Below, piece by piece: positions 49,201-56,976 of a DNA stretch of 64,000 bases; positions within the stretch are counted from its first letter, which is position 1, and the number at the start of each line of letters is the position of its first letter. Below the pieces are notes generated by a model. The model was not told where the DNA came from, did no database searches, and saw only the letters and a list, made by a program, of their open reading frames with translations. The stretch lies in the NCBI GenBank assembly GCA_009731375.1, contig BJOX01000094.1, positions 882,218 through 946,217 on the forward strand, in the 5' to 3' direction. The stretch comes from Paulinella micropora. Its lineage: Eukaryota; Cercozoa; Imbricatea; Euglyphida. A program made the position numbers and the translations under genes.

Positions 49201-49249
49201 GTTCATTAACGATAACGACAGCATCCCGCTCGGCTTTAAACTTAATTAA
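46205..49249 (+). CDS. polB: Protein-primed-type family B DNA polymerase
   Basis: 1014 residues. The exonuclease motifs are HYDLETFRN (Exo I), NGFNGANFDHYF (Exo II) and YLKNDVMGLKEIY (Exo III). The polymerase motifs are DADVVSLYPTAM (A), LFMNSLYGKM (B) and YYTDTDSLQ (C), with a KLY box further on (APKLYML). Between A and B is a long insertion consistent with the TPR1/TPR2 parts of protein-primed enzymes. All catalytic acids are present, so the enzyme is predicted to be active and proofreading. The N-terminal about 330 residues include a Cys/His segment (CEDCLRVYINNHKC). Its stop abuts the stop of the convergent lipase gene with no bases between. It is the core replication gene of Polintons. 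Confidence 0.97.
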   Translation: MSYKPPLPPRPNKQYVQLLQARENLREVKTREAKQAEFKRHNYKFIRYRRINSILIKFKDLDISFYDTDTLEREVFIPAILRARREGMTNNADVNISITYTSAPANIRYDHYSKKQTFNSFLLREYDTKFMDALHEFNINNIEASENGYERTIQYVEIIFVQENGGGCYEGTREKKEKVEEGRRISPPSKNNNCLFFLCKDMLDIYPINKKQCNIVRAKFNLPPNSPIPFSIAVEILKIYVQEGKTYEITDHITKQTVRTNEEGQEPNKLIFLEDNHYYGLVKKFKKKCEDCLRVYINNHKCNLNRKKYADIMLKKNNKRHIITKFREEEKMNNHEVLHYDLETFRNTTIANGQEIHDCYIVGYTQGSEGFKYIAGKDCISQFVDLIIERGNKIKEGWVPKKKGDKPPVLYVNGFNGANFDHYFIHQELIKRGIKIKSSKINNGSIICLEFENVKMWDLRKHTQGSLKANLESMGCEILKGDFDHNSARPWEDMEEKMKQDCLAYLKNDVMGLKEIYDKLNTPIFTTHKVNLTSKISTSSLAFNIWKKYVDNKYEVRLPTVEQERAFRKAVIGGRTYPSKRRFISKQYERYLKKEITFDEIVDYLVDADVVSLYPTAMLLAFMVGDILETIGPFDPRNLQIGIYNLDYISPKNILHSRIGQRDRMGSLKWRLEDMKDQWLTSVDIEDMVAEGYTVHIHKGYYTVKSECVFKQYIDDMFKAKENAEKGSPQYLLAKLFMNSLYGKMIQRPIPSITAYITTNEEYWKFWNSNQITDIVKFTDKEGKDLWHISGLPRNPILLEKSITKPTHYGAFILAYSRRIMYNYIKEANPNGTIEDDFYYTDTDSLQIHTRCAKYIKNMGNKKLGGISDDLGDGCKIIKGIWIAPKLYMLEFTTQDAFTAGMTKNDLKHISKGVHIETAENGVKRYFHFRGKGLNANQLNYDVYDKMDRGESIENVREFQMKKIHIDRNSKQQQIPHFSILHMANVKKQVNENKWAGRKFINDNDSIPLGFKLN

Positions 49250-49939
49250 TCATAAATATATTTTTTTGGCTCCTTTACCTTTGAAGCTGGCAATCGTATG
49301 AACACCCCTCGTCGGCTTCACTAACTTAGTATTTACAGCCGTAGCACCTAGCAATGAAACGGGGTCAAATGCGGTTCGGTAATTCGTGATAGCTGCCGCG
49401 GTCTTCGCCCGCTTACCTTTTGGATTTATTTTCACAGCCACTCTGTCAATCACTCCTTCAATTAGGTCCTTAGTGCTACTGCCTTTATTGTATGTGGTAG
49501 CCTTTACACCAGTTTGTCGGCTCAGGTCTTTTGCTATCGTGCCACCTAACGAATGACCAGTCAGTTCAACATTATCCTTTCCATATTTTTTTATCACTTC
49601 ATTAACCAGCTTATGCTCTTCTTTATATCTCGGTGTTCTTTTTAATACTCCCTTTACTAATGCGACATCGGTTAGCAGGTCCCGCTTATCTACTGAACCT
49701 CTAAATGCCACAATCGCCTTACCATCTTTTTCATACACTGTTGATTTTTCTTTGCTAGCGACTGGCTTCCATCCGTCAGCACCTTTTCTATCCGACGAGG
49801 ACGAATAGACATCCTCCGACAAATCCGCATTACCTCCCTTTTGTTTTCTGTATGCCTTACCAGCTTTTTTCAATGCTTCACCATAGGTTATACCGTGTTT
49901 AGCTGAGTAAGCCTTTACAAAGATTATCCACTCAGACAT
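49250..49939 (-). CDS. Class 3 lipase with an algal-virus N-terminal motif
   Basis: 229 residues. The nucleophile box ELTGHSLGGT lies near residue 130, followed by an Asp in YRTAFDPVS and a His in GVHTIASF, giving the Ser-Asp-His triad of alpha/beta hydrolases. The upstream AFRGS supplies the oxyanion-side strand typical of lipase 3. The N-terminus WIIFVKAYSAKHGITYGEAL followed by YRKQKGG matches a short motif found at the start of many virion proteins of large DNA viruses. A virion-borne lipase could help membrane penetration, by analogy with parvovirus and Polinton-like virus lipases; that is inference. It is the last gene of the - strand block. Confidence 0.85.
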   Translation of the reverse strand: MSEWIIFVKAYSAKHGITYGEALKKAGKAYRKQKGGNADLSEDVYSSSSDRKGADGWKPVASKEKSTVYEKDGKAIVAFRGSVDKRDLLTDVALVKGVLKRTPRYKEEHKLVNEVIKKYGKDNVELTGHSLGGTIAKDLSRQTGVKATTYNKGSSTKDLIEGVIDRVAVKINPKGKRAKTAAAITNYRTAFDPVSLLGATAVNTKLVKPTRGVHTIASFKGKGAKKIYL

Positions 49940-50026
49940 TATATATTTATTTTTATTTTTTTCCTGCCTCCTATATACACTCCGCCCTATATCGCCGTAG
50001 GAGGTATTTTTGGATTATAATATACG
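49940..50026. promoter_or_regulatory. Divergent intergenic region with inverted repeat
   Basis: It separates the lipase (-) from the small gene at 50027 (+). It has T-rich tracts, CCTCCTA and TAGGAGG as an inverted pair about 40 bases apart, and TATATAAT-like sequence next to each start codon. Confidence 0.4.
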
Positions 50027-50205
50027 ATGAGCGAAGCAAAAAAAGAAATTCCCACCGAAGAGGAAGAAGTAAATAAAACTCTACAATATGGAAAATATAA
50101 AAAAATGAAAATTGAAGATGTTGCCAAGATTGACAAAGAATATCTTGAATGGCTAGTTCAACAGCCTTATTTTAAGAATAAAGACGAAGTGAAAAAGTTT
50201 TTACC
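50027..50205 (+). CDS. DUF3820-like small protein, cut by a gap
   Basis: At least 59 residues from ATG 50027 to the N run at 50206. LQYGKYKKMKIEDVAKIDKE followed by YLEWLVQQP fits the short G-K-y-K-G..i..v...D..YL.WL pattern of DUF3820-type proteins, which occur in phages and beside nucleases. The 3' end is lost in the gap. It converges on the DUF3223 gene. Confidence 0.6.
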
Positions 50206-50215
50206 NNNNNNNNNN
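50206..50215. other. Assembly gap (10 N)
   Basis: Placeholder gap between the small + strand gene and the end of the - strand DUF3223 gene. No overlap of the flanks is visible here. Confidence 0.95.
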
Positions 50216-50784
50216 GGTGAAATGCGGTTCTTTTAATAAACCGTCTTCAACTTCTAATTCTCTATTTACTTCAAGGTATTGTTTAAGGATATCTTTGAAT
50301 TGTATGATGTCAAAGTGGTGGTCAATATGGACATCAACCCGCTCATATATATCACCGCTTATTTCGCATATGTATCGCGGTTCTACGAATACATCAATAG
50401 CCATAAGGTCAAGATATTCTTGTNNNNNNNNNNCAGATATTCTTGTATTTGAGGTCTTATCGTATTCCTGCTAGCATCTTTTATCACTCTCGCCATTTTT
50501 TTTAATTTGCTAAGGCCAATGAGTTCAACACAGCAATTCCACGAAAACGGCTTACCATCTACACGAAAGTGTTTTCTCCCCGTGGTCAAATTACTTTCAA
50601 CATCAATGATGCCATTTTTTAGACAAGGGTGATGGGTTATTAGGTCTAGCACGAAATTGCTATCTTCTGGGTTCAGCACTTCACCATCGTTATATTTGTT
50701 TATCATTCTTCTTATGTAGGATTTGATAGATGCTTTTGTTAGAAACCGCCTACCACCCACAAAATACAACTTACGACTATACAT
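50216..50784 (-). CDS. DUF3223-domain protein (split by an artefactual gap)
   Basis: It starts at 50784. The first about 100 residues have YFVGGRRFLTKASIKSYIRR and later TTGRKHFRVDGKPFSW. This matches DUF3223, a small fold found in viruses and in plant RNA polymerase-associated proteins. The frame is interrupted by 10 N at 50424-50433, but the two flanks share AGATATTCTTGT. Treating this as an unmerged overlap keeps one frame through to the second part (from 50404 down), which carries a hydrophilic tail. The 3' end reaches the next gap. The role is unknown; its position in the late block suggests a virion or late regulatory protein. Confidence 0.7.
50424..50433. other. Assembly gap (10 N), probably an unmerged overlap
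   Basis: AGATATTCTTGT occurs immediately left (50412-50423) and right (50435-50446) of the N run. Merging the two copies removes the frame break in the DUF3223 gene. Confidence 0.8.
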
Positions 50785-50827
50785 TACTATATATTATCAT
50801 TCAGAAAAAATATTACAAAAATAATTA

Positions 50828-52078
50828 TTATTGGTCTTCTAAAAAATTAACGATAACACTCACATTTCCTCCATTATTAACAGTAGCGACAGACTTTTGT
50901 AAAAATGTTAGATTTTCACCAGGAGAAAGTTGTATGTCGTAAGTTCGCAGGTCAATAAGCTGGCTAGAAGTAGCATTAACATAAAGTTTAAGAATGACAT
51001 CCGATATAGTGGCACCACCAACGGCAGTCGCAGCGGTGTCCTTTGATACCATTGAAGTTTTTGTGTCAATATCCGCGAAGTTCTCCGCCGTAAGTGTTCC
51101 AGTCGTTTTCACAATTCGCACTATATTAACTTTGGTGTCTTCGTTTGATATGCTCACGAGAGATGGATAAACAATTGAATAATTGGTCACAGCATTAAAA
51201 GTTGTTTTATTTTTTATGCTAATAATTGGACTTTCCGTTGTGCTCGCTGGCTCACTACCTTCCGCTTCGTTTGATATGCTTGAATTAATAGTGTTGGTGC
51301 CCTCAATAAACATACTACAACTGGCTGTTTTTAATGTTTGATTAGCATTACCAGTTCCATAATTTCTAATACAAGCTGAAAAAGGTAGGGTTGTATTTGA
51401 AAGACTAACACCCACATTCGCATTCGCATACCTAATTGTATGAACCAGCTGAAATTCTCCACTTGATGGATTTTCTATGTAGAACCTTATAGCACCAAAG
51501 CCAAGATATTGAAATTTAATCTGGAATACATTCCCTTTGGTCCAATCTATGATAGGCATAATTTTAGTTCCATCACACGGGTCATCCCAGTTCGCCTGTG
51601 CGATAAGTGTCGGCACCCCACCTTTAACACTGGCAATATTCATACCAGTCGCTCTTATTTTGTAAAAATAGAAGCCATTAGTAAAATCACTTTCACCTAT
51701 GCCGATATATGAATTGTAGTCTTTCGTTTCATCAGTATTCCATAAAGCAGTAAATCGTGTTAGAACTCCCATTCCAGTTCTGTATTTAATTCTTTTTTTA
51801 CTCGTCAATACAGCATTCGCGGTCGTCTTCACATCTGTTTTAAGTTCGGCCATATTCGCATTAAATGAAATGGTAGCATCAGTTTGAGCTGTTGTCCATA
51901 TTCGTGTATTGATAGTGTATGGGAAAATCTCTTGTAATACTGGTGTTAATTGACCGACCAATGCTTCGCCGAAAGCGGTTTTCATACTATTGGTTTCAAC
52001 ATTGCCGTCATATCCGACTTTGACATTAATGAAATCTCCGTCAGGGTCTTGTGCTATCAAATTTCGTTGGTGGCTCAT
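50828..52078 (-). CDS. Predicted virion surface protein (beta-rich)
   Basis: 416 residues from ATG 52078. The N-terminal third follows a pattern common in algal-virus and phage structural proteins: LTPVLQEIFPYTINTRIWTT, then a tract ending SKKRIKYRTGMGVLTRFTAL, then SYIGIGES. The rest is rich in Thr, Ser, Asn and Val with FYIENPSSGEF-like strands, suggesting beta-sandwich or lectin-like domains. It sits immediately after the major capsid gene in the - strand block. A role in attachment or decoration is inferred from composition and place; no catalytic motif is present. Confidence 0.55.
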   Translation of the reverse strand: MSHQRNLIAQDPDGDFINVKVGYDGNVETNSMKTAFGEALVGQLTPVLQEIFPYTINTRIWTTAQTDATISFNANMAELKTDVKTTANAVLTSKKRIKYRTGMGVLTRFTALWNTDETKDYNSYIGIGESDFTNGFYFYKIRATGMNIASVKGGVPTLIAQANWDDPCDGTKIMPIIDWTKGNVFQIKFQYLGFGAIRFYIENPSSGEFQLVHTIRYANANVGVSLSNTTLPFSACIRNYGTGNANQTLKTASCSMFIEGTNTINSSISNEAEGSEPASTTESPIISIKNKTTFNAVTNYSIVYPSLVSISNEDTKVNIVRIVKTTGTLTAENFADIDTKTSMVSKDTAATAVGGATISDVILKLYVNATSSQLIDLRTYDIQLSPGENLTFLQKSVATVNNGGNVSVIVNFLEDQ

Positions 52079-52167
52079 TGTAGGTACCTACGACCTCAAA
52101 AAATGTTTTGTGTAAGGCTCGTCTATTCTAAGAAAAAAATAAATTAAATTTTTTAAATATTACTTCC

Positions 52168-52215
52168 GCTGTGGGGGGTTTTTGCTAGCAAAAAGCTCAA
52201 CTCGTTGAGCATCTA
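52168..52215 (-). terminator. Double hairpin after the major capsid gene
   Basis: Directly downstream of the capsid stop codon (read on -) are GCTCAACGAGTTGAGC and TTTTTGCTAGCAAAAA, two perfect inverted repeats in a row, followed by a C run. This is likely a transcript 3'-end signal. Confidence 0.65.
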
Positions 52216-53688
52216 TGAGATGGTAATCATATTCGCCTTAACCTGAACCTCTCGCTGAGTGATTGCCACGGTGTAATGGTTGAAGGCAGCATTCGCGGTG
52301 GTCGCAATAAACTCCCATCGTCGCTCAGTATCAAGGCTTAAACCACTGATTTCATTCTGGTCCTTGCTCCATAGCGGACGGGTATTATCCCAAGTATCAA
52401 CCCAGAACCAGTTGTATTTATACACATCGTTATTCATCAAGGCCGAACCCTCAATCTTTGGTTTCAGATACATATAGTCTTCTTCGCTCGCAGCATCAAT
52501 ATTGAAATCTTGCTGGCGGGCACCATCCAGAGTAGTGTAAAAATTGACAACCTTAGCGGCGGCACGGTTATCGTGGTCATAAGCTGTGTTCTTTTTTTCT
52601 TCATTGTTAAAAACAGAGTGATAAATCTTCTTCAAACGGCGACCGTGCCCGCGGTCAAATCGCATAATAATGTTTTGGGTCGTGCTTGCGGGTGTAGTAT
52701 TCTTATAAACATAGGGATAATCAATATTGAAGCTCATACCTTCGGGGCTGGCAATCTTCTGCTGGATTGATTGAATGACATCAGGGTTCGTTTCAACCGC
52801 AAGAAACAAGGCAAGATTGGTGACATCAGCGGACACAGCCATATTAGCACTACCAACATTTGCCGTGCTAATAGCAGTAGCAGCACCATTCGTCACCGTA
52901 TAACCAGTTCTGTCAGTAGCACTCCACACAATTCGCATAGTCAAAATCTCTGGAAACATAATAGTCTTATCAAGTGCGAAAATAGTGTTAATAATCATAC
53001 CCAAAGGAATTTTAACATTAATGGCCAAAACGGCATTCGCTCCACTTCCAACAAGATACTTCGCCTCATTGTAATTAACATTTACGGCCGACAAAGCTCC
53101 AACACCAGTCGTCAAAGCAGCATCATCGTGACGACGAGCAGAAATCACGGGCTCTCTCAATAGACCCTGAGTTGCGGCAGCAACATCGTTATTACCATCA
53201 ACCGCCGCACGAAAGGCTGTTCTAGTTGCTTCAAGAGCACTAATGTTAATCAATCCGTTAGCATTACACTTTTGGAGCATACAGCCATAACCACTAGCAT
53301 CACCGTGGTTAGGAAGGTCAAGAAAATCCTTCAAGCTCATTTCTGGTTTCCACAACATCTTAGTCACAGTTCTAAGGTTGTTAACATCGCACAGATAAAC
53401 ACCGCTACGGGTTTGAAGTTGTATCTGACTAATTTGTGAAAGGCAGTCCATAAAAATTCTAGAATAAGTGTTGGCACCAGCCGCTCTCATAGTATAAGTA
53501 AAACTCAAATAAGACCGAGCGAGATTAAAAGGTCGGCTAATAAGGTCAAAGCTTCGTTCTTGTCCGCCAGCAGTAGTGACCTCAAAGGTTCCAGAACCCT
53601 CACGAGGTGCCAGCTTATTCAAACGATAAGAAGCACTGATGTAGTCAGTCTTGCTGAAATCTAGTTCGCCTCCGTGTTGTGTCGGCAT
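52213..53688 (-). CDS. MCP: Major capsid protein, predicted double jelly roll
   Basis: 491 residues from ATG 53688 (MPTQHGGELDFS). The length and position, directly after the minor capsid gene and two genes after the protease, are those of Polinton and Polinton-like virus major capsid proteins. The sequence is rich in beta-strand patterns (NLARSYLSFTYTM, SQIQLQTRSGVYLCDV, VVNFYTTLDGARQQDF) with Asn/Thr/Ala-rich loops and no catalytic motifs. Such proteins form pseudo-hexameric trimers on icosahedral capsids. The call rests on synteny and composition; a structural prediction would show two jelly rolls if correct. The gene is intact. Confidence 0.8.
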   Translation of the reverse strand: MPTQHGGELDFSKTDYISASYRLNKLAPREGSGTFEVTTAGGQERSFDLISRPFNLARSYLSFTYTMRAAGANTYSRIFMDCLSQISQIQLQTRSGVYLCDVNNLRTVTKMLWKPEMSLKDFLDLPNHGDASGYGCMLQKCNANGLINISALEATRTAFRAAVDGNNDVAAATQGLLREPVISARRHDDAALTTGVGALSAVNVNYNEAKYLVGSGANAVLAINVKIPLGMIINTIFALDKTIMFPEILTMRIVWSATDRTGYTVTNGAATAISTANVGSANMAVSADVTNLALFLAVETNPDVIQSIQQKIASPEGMSFNIDYPYVYKNTTPASTTQNIIMRFDRGHGRRLKKIYHSVFNNEEKKNTAYDHDNRAAAKVVNFYTTLDGARQQDFNIDAASEEDYMYLKPKIEGSALMNNDVYKYNWFWVDTWDNTRPLWSKDQNEISGLSLDTERRWEFIATTANAAFNHYTVAITQREVQVKANMITIS

Positions 53689-53777
53689 TTCGTTTTTCTT
53701 CTTTTTTCAGTTGTCTTATATTTTAATATGAGAAAAAAATAAATTAATTAATTACCCTACTAACCTCCTGCGGGGTT

Positions 53778-53800
53778 GTAGGGGGAGCAGGCCCCTACCT
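53778..53800 (-). terminator. GC hairpin containing the minor capsid stop codon
   Basis: GTAGGGG and CCCCTAC pair around a seven-base loop. On the - strand the stop codon TAG of the minor capsid gene is the first arm of the stem. The same hairpin, almost base for base, recurs at 57880-57900. Confidence 0.75.
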
Positions 53801-54610
53801 TGATTTCAACAAATTGAAGAATGATGTAAATAAATTAAAGTAATTTGTTTCTCTGTAAATCAACAAAGTCATTACAATGCCAAGCCCGTTTAGGTTAATG
53901 GCTTGGTCGTTTTCGTCAGTCAAGTAAAACCGATACACATTGCTTGAACTAGTAGATAGCCGTTTTCCGTATTCACTACCAGAGCCGTCATAGATAACAG
54001 AGCCGAACGGGATTTCATTCGTCGTGTATATTTCTTGGAGCACGTGGTTATCACCTTCCCCAACGAGGTCGCTTTGTAGATACAAGGTTTTTTCACCCGT
54101 CAAGATTATGACATTCGGGGACCTCAGTGTATTATTAGCGAAGAAGTAAGTAGAGGACCGCTCAAAACCCATAATTTCGTGAATACGAGTTTCGTCGTCA
54201 AATACAAACCGCGGTTGAATGTTAATGGGATTGTTCGCTACGGTGAATGTTAGCTTGCCATCTTCTGGGTCAGTATTCGTATTGTTGCTTGTTATTGTGT
54301 ATGTGTAGTCGTTGGGACTTTCTGCGGTTAGCACCTCGGCCAGCTTATTTTTTAAGTTGTTCATTGTGTAGTTGCCATCTGGTATCGTAATGAGTGCCTC
54401 GTTACCATTCTCACTCAGAATAAAAGTATTATAGGGGCTCGCCACAGAGTAATACGATTTAGGAACATAGATATGTAAAATTTTACAATGTGTTGGATTG
54501 TCTAGCGATTTCATATCAATGGAGTGAGTGAAATCACTGTCCGTGCCGTTTATCCTATTTTTGCTATTGACATAGTAAATATTGCTACTTCGCCCACCTC
54601 TATATTCCAT
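53795..54610 (-). CDS. mCP: Minor capsid (penton-like) protein
   Basis: 271 residues. The N-terminus has NIYYVNSKNRINGTDSDFTH, then CKILHIYVPKSYYSVASPYN and ALITIPDGNYTMNNLKN. This order (S-x-x-R-x..F, then P-x-S-Y-Y, then I-P-x-G-x-Y) is typical of penton-type minor capsid proteins of Polintons, adintoviruses and Polinton-like viruses, predicted as single jelly rolls at the vertices. It lies between the protease and the major capsid gene, as expected. The start is set by ATG at 54610, preceded by CCAAAAAGTCGGGTCA. Confidence 0.85.
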   Translation of the reverse strand: MEYRGGRSSNIYYVNSKNRINGTDSDFTHSIDMKSLDNPTHCKILHIYVPKSYYSVASPYNTFILSENGNEALITIPDGNYTMNNLKNKLAEVLTAESPNDYTYTITSNNTNTDPEDGKLTFTVANNPINIQPRFVFDDETRIHEIMGFERSSTYFFANNTLRSPNVIILTGEKTLYLQSDLVGEGDNHVLQEIYTTNEIPFGSVIYDGSGSEYGKRLSTSSSNVYRFYLTDENDQAINLNGLGIVMTLLIYRETNYFNLFTSFFNLLKSR

Positions 54611-54664
54611 TGACCCGACTTTTTGGATATATATTAGAAAATATTTTTTTTGTTTTTAATTACT

Positions 54665-56500
54665 TCAAATGTAGGTGTCAAATCCGTAGCCGTTCTGGAC
54701 TTTCAACTCATCGGCTTCTTTTTCTTTTAAGTCCGTCCAACCGCTGGCAAATTTAAACCGATTACCTTTTGCCCGCTCTAACAAAAATCTAATACTATGC
54801 CACCCGCAGGTTGTGCTTGTGTCGCTTTGGTTTTTGACTTGATTAACCTTCATAAGCAGGTATGTGTTCGGCTTGCTCTTTTCAATAAGCTGTTTCATTT
54901 GGTGAAGAAATAGCTCAGTCGGCTTATACAGTGCGAGAGGGTCGTAGATTTCAATAGAGTCATCTTTAATGGTGTCAATCCAAACAGCAATCCAATGTGA
55001 GCCTGGTTGGCTAGACTTATCTAAGTTCATTATAAATCCATACTTCTTTCTTTTTTCTGGGTTTAACTTGTGTATTTCGTCGCTGGCTACTGTTCCCAAA
55101 TACCAATCGTGCTTTTTCATAATGTCGTCTATTTCATCAGTCATTAAACCTCTTCCTGACCCCGCTAAGTTATCTGGTATTTTTTGTTGCTCTTCTGCTG
55201 GCGGTTGCTCTTCTACTGGTGTATCTTCTGTGGGTGGTGATTGATGTTGCTCTTCTGTCGGTGGTGTATCTTCTGTGGGTGGTGGATGTTGTTGCTCTGG
55301 TGGTGGTGTTGGTTGTGGTTGTTGCTCTGGTGGCGGTGTTTCTGGTTGCGGTTGTTGTATCTGGAATTCATTTGAAAGTGCTTTATATGTGTTTGGGTCG
55401 GCATACATTTTGGTTATTAGGGTATTTACTAATTCTTTTTTCTTTGATTTGGTCTTCCATTCACTTCGTTTCAAATGCTTTTTTATCATCATCTTAGTTA
55501 ATATTTTTTTTATAATGTCTTCCAATTTTTTTGCACCAGTTCCGCCCTGTGCGGTTAGCCCTATTAAAGCATTTTCCAATTCTTCAAGTGTCATACCCGC
55601 TGTTATGTTAAGGTCGCCCTGTCTAACAGCTATGATTTCTTGGATATAACCTTTGGCCGTTCTGCCTTCGGCATCTTTGTTTCCGTGTTTGCTTCCCCTC
55701 GTTTTCCACCCTAGCTTTTTTGCTAAACTATTGACACTAATCTGCCTTTTCTTACCGCCACTTGCAAATAGTGTTTGAGCTCTTTCTAGATTTGCTATAA
55801 ATGCTTTTCTGTCCGCTTCCTCCGCTTTCTGGTCTGCTTCCATTGCTTGCTGTCTTAAATCGTCTTGTCGTTGTTTTGCTTCATCTTCCCTTCTCTTAAT
55901 CTCCTCAGCAAATGCTATGGCTTCTTCTTCGGACAAAACATACTGTCGTCCTTTTCTTTCCCTTTGTTTTCTTTCACTTCTTTGTAATTCACCTTTTGCT
56001 TCATTCAATACTCTTTCTCTTTCAACCAAAGCATCGTTAATCGCATTTTGTCTTTTCATTTCTCCGTCAATAGTTGCCATTCGTTGAGCTTGTGCTGTTT
56101 CGGTCTGTATTAGTGCGAGTTCATTTCTTTTCGTTTCGGCTTCTCGCTCTTCTATTTTCTTTTGTTGTTCTTTTGCTTCTTTGTCTTTCTTTTCTAGCTC
56201 GTGTAGGCGGTCATACTTTTCCAGTTTGAGTTTATCTAGCTGATTATTTACCTGATTGCGGTTCTCGTGTTCAAGGCGGTTGAATTCGGACTTGATTATT
56301 CGCTCTTTCGTCTTTCGCGTTTTCTTTGGTTTGTTCATATATTTCAAAAACAGTTTAACGATTTGAAGTGCTGAAAGGTCATTCGTTTTCTCGCCAAAGT
56401 TGAGATATGCTCGTTTGCCTTTCACTTTAATATACGGTCGGCCATCTTTGGTTCTGTATATCCTCGGTGGCCGTTGTTTTCGCGGTTTTTTTACAACCAT
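54665..56500 (-). CDS. PRO: Adenovirus-type cysteine protease with a long coiled-coil N-terminus
   Basis: 611 residues. The first about 60 are basic. A Glu/Lys/Arg/Gln-rich coiled coil spans roughly 65-250, a helical part follows to about 385, and then Pro/Gln-rich repeats (PPEQQPQPTPPPEQQ). The protease domain takes up the last about 170 residues. The catalytic set is visible: His in GSHWIAVW, Asp in EIYDPLALY, Gln and Cys in NQSDTSTTCGWHS with the Gln seven residues before the Cys, as in adenovirus protease and Ulp1. It would process virion proteins during maturation. The fused coiled coil is larger than in typical Polinton proteases (about 200 residues) and may be a scaffold. Confidence 0.9.
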   Translation of the reverse strand: MVVKKPRKQRPPRIYRTKDGRPYIKVKGKRAYLNFGEKTNDLSALQIVKLFLKYMNKPKKTRKTKERIIKSEFNRLEHENRNQVNNQLDKLKLEKYDRLHELEKKDKEAKEQQKKIEEREAETKRNELALIQTETAQAQRMATIDGEMKRQNAINDALVERERVLNEAKGELQRSERKQRERKGRQYVLSEEEAIAFAEEIKRREDEAKQRQDDLRQQAMEADQKAEEADRKAFIANLERAQTLFASGGKKRQISVNSLAKKLGWKTRGSKHGNKDAEGRTAKGYIQEIIAVRQGDLNITAGMTLEELENALIGLTAQGGTGAKKLEDIIKKILTKMMIKKHLKRSEWKTKSKKKELVNTLITKMYADPNTYKALSNEFQIQQPQPETPPPEQQPQPTPPPEQQHPPPTEDTPPTEEQHQSPPTEDTPVEEQPPAEEQQKIPDNLAGSGRGLMTDEIDDIMKKHDWYLGTVASDEIHKLNPEKRKKYGFIMNLDKSSQPGSHWIAVWIDTIKDDSIEIYDPLALYKPTELFLHQMKQLIEKSKPNTYLLMKVNQVKNQSDTSTTCGWHSIRFLLERAKGNRFKFASGWTDLKEKEADELKVQNGYGFDTYI

Positions 56501-56576
56501 TGTATATGTTAGAGAAAAAAATTAATATAAAGTTTAGATTATCTCCTACGGCGATAGCCAGTAATATAAAACCAAT

Positions 56577-56606
56577 GTTGGGGGTGCGGGGGCTTGCCCC
56601 TGCTAA
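56577..56606 (-). terminator. GC hairpin at the stop of the small basic protein gene
   Basis: GCGGGGGC and the facing GCAGGGGC form a short stem around the stop codon region (TTAGCAGGGGCAAGCCCC on -). It matches the pattern at the other late-gene ends. Confidence 0.6.
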
Positions 56607-56914
56607 CGAAACTTGACCGCTCCACCTCTTTGCTTGCCGTATCCTTGTTTGGCCGCGGCCTTCGCCACACGGTCCGCATAAGGAACTCCGACATCGCTCA
56701 GAAAAGTAGCACGCCTTGAAATCAATTGGTTCTTCTTGATAAACCTATTAGCATCCAATATCGCTTGTCCGACTTTTTTCCAGTTGACCTTACCTCCTGT
56801 TTGTTTCTTTTTTGATTTTCTTTTCCCTCCTGCTTGTGGCATACTTACAGGGCTTGGATTGTATCCGATATTGTATCCCGCTGGCTGTGAAATAATCACT
56901 GGTGATGTTGGCAT
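56603..56914 (-). CDS. Small basic virion protein
   Basis: 103 residues. An uncharged Pro/Gly start (PAGYNIGYNPSPVSMPQAGG) leads into KRKSKKKQTGGKVNWKKVG, an amphipathic helix region and a C-terminus with GYGKQRGGA. Small Lys/Gly proteins ending in R/K-G-G-A-type tails recur in the morphogenesis block of Polinton-like viruses and large DNA viruses. They are thought to bind DNA or membranes, like adenovirus core and pVI-type proteins. That comparison is by composition and place only. It lies between the packaging ATPase and the protease. Confidence 0.55.
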   Translation of the reverse strand: MPTSPVIISQPAGYNIGYNPSPVSMPQAGGKRKSKKKQTGGKVNWKKVGQAILDANRFIKKNQLISRRATFLSDVGVPYADRVAKAAAKQGYGKQRGGAVKFR

Positions 56915-56976
56915 GCACCTCCAAGTTTTTGGTGAAGTGTTCCTATATATAGTTCTGAAAAAAATAAATAATAAAA

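Noticed and set aside
55213-55649. Val/Gly/Cys-rich + strand ORFs inside the protease gene
   Set aside because: Antisense of the Pro/Gln repeats of the protease N-terminal region.
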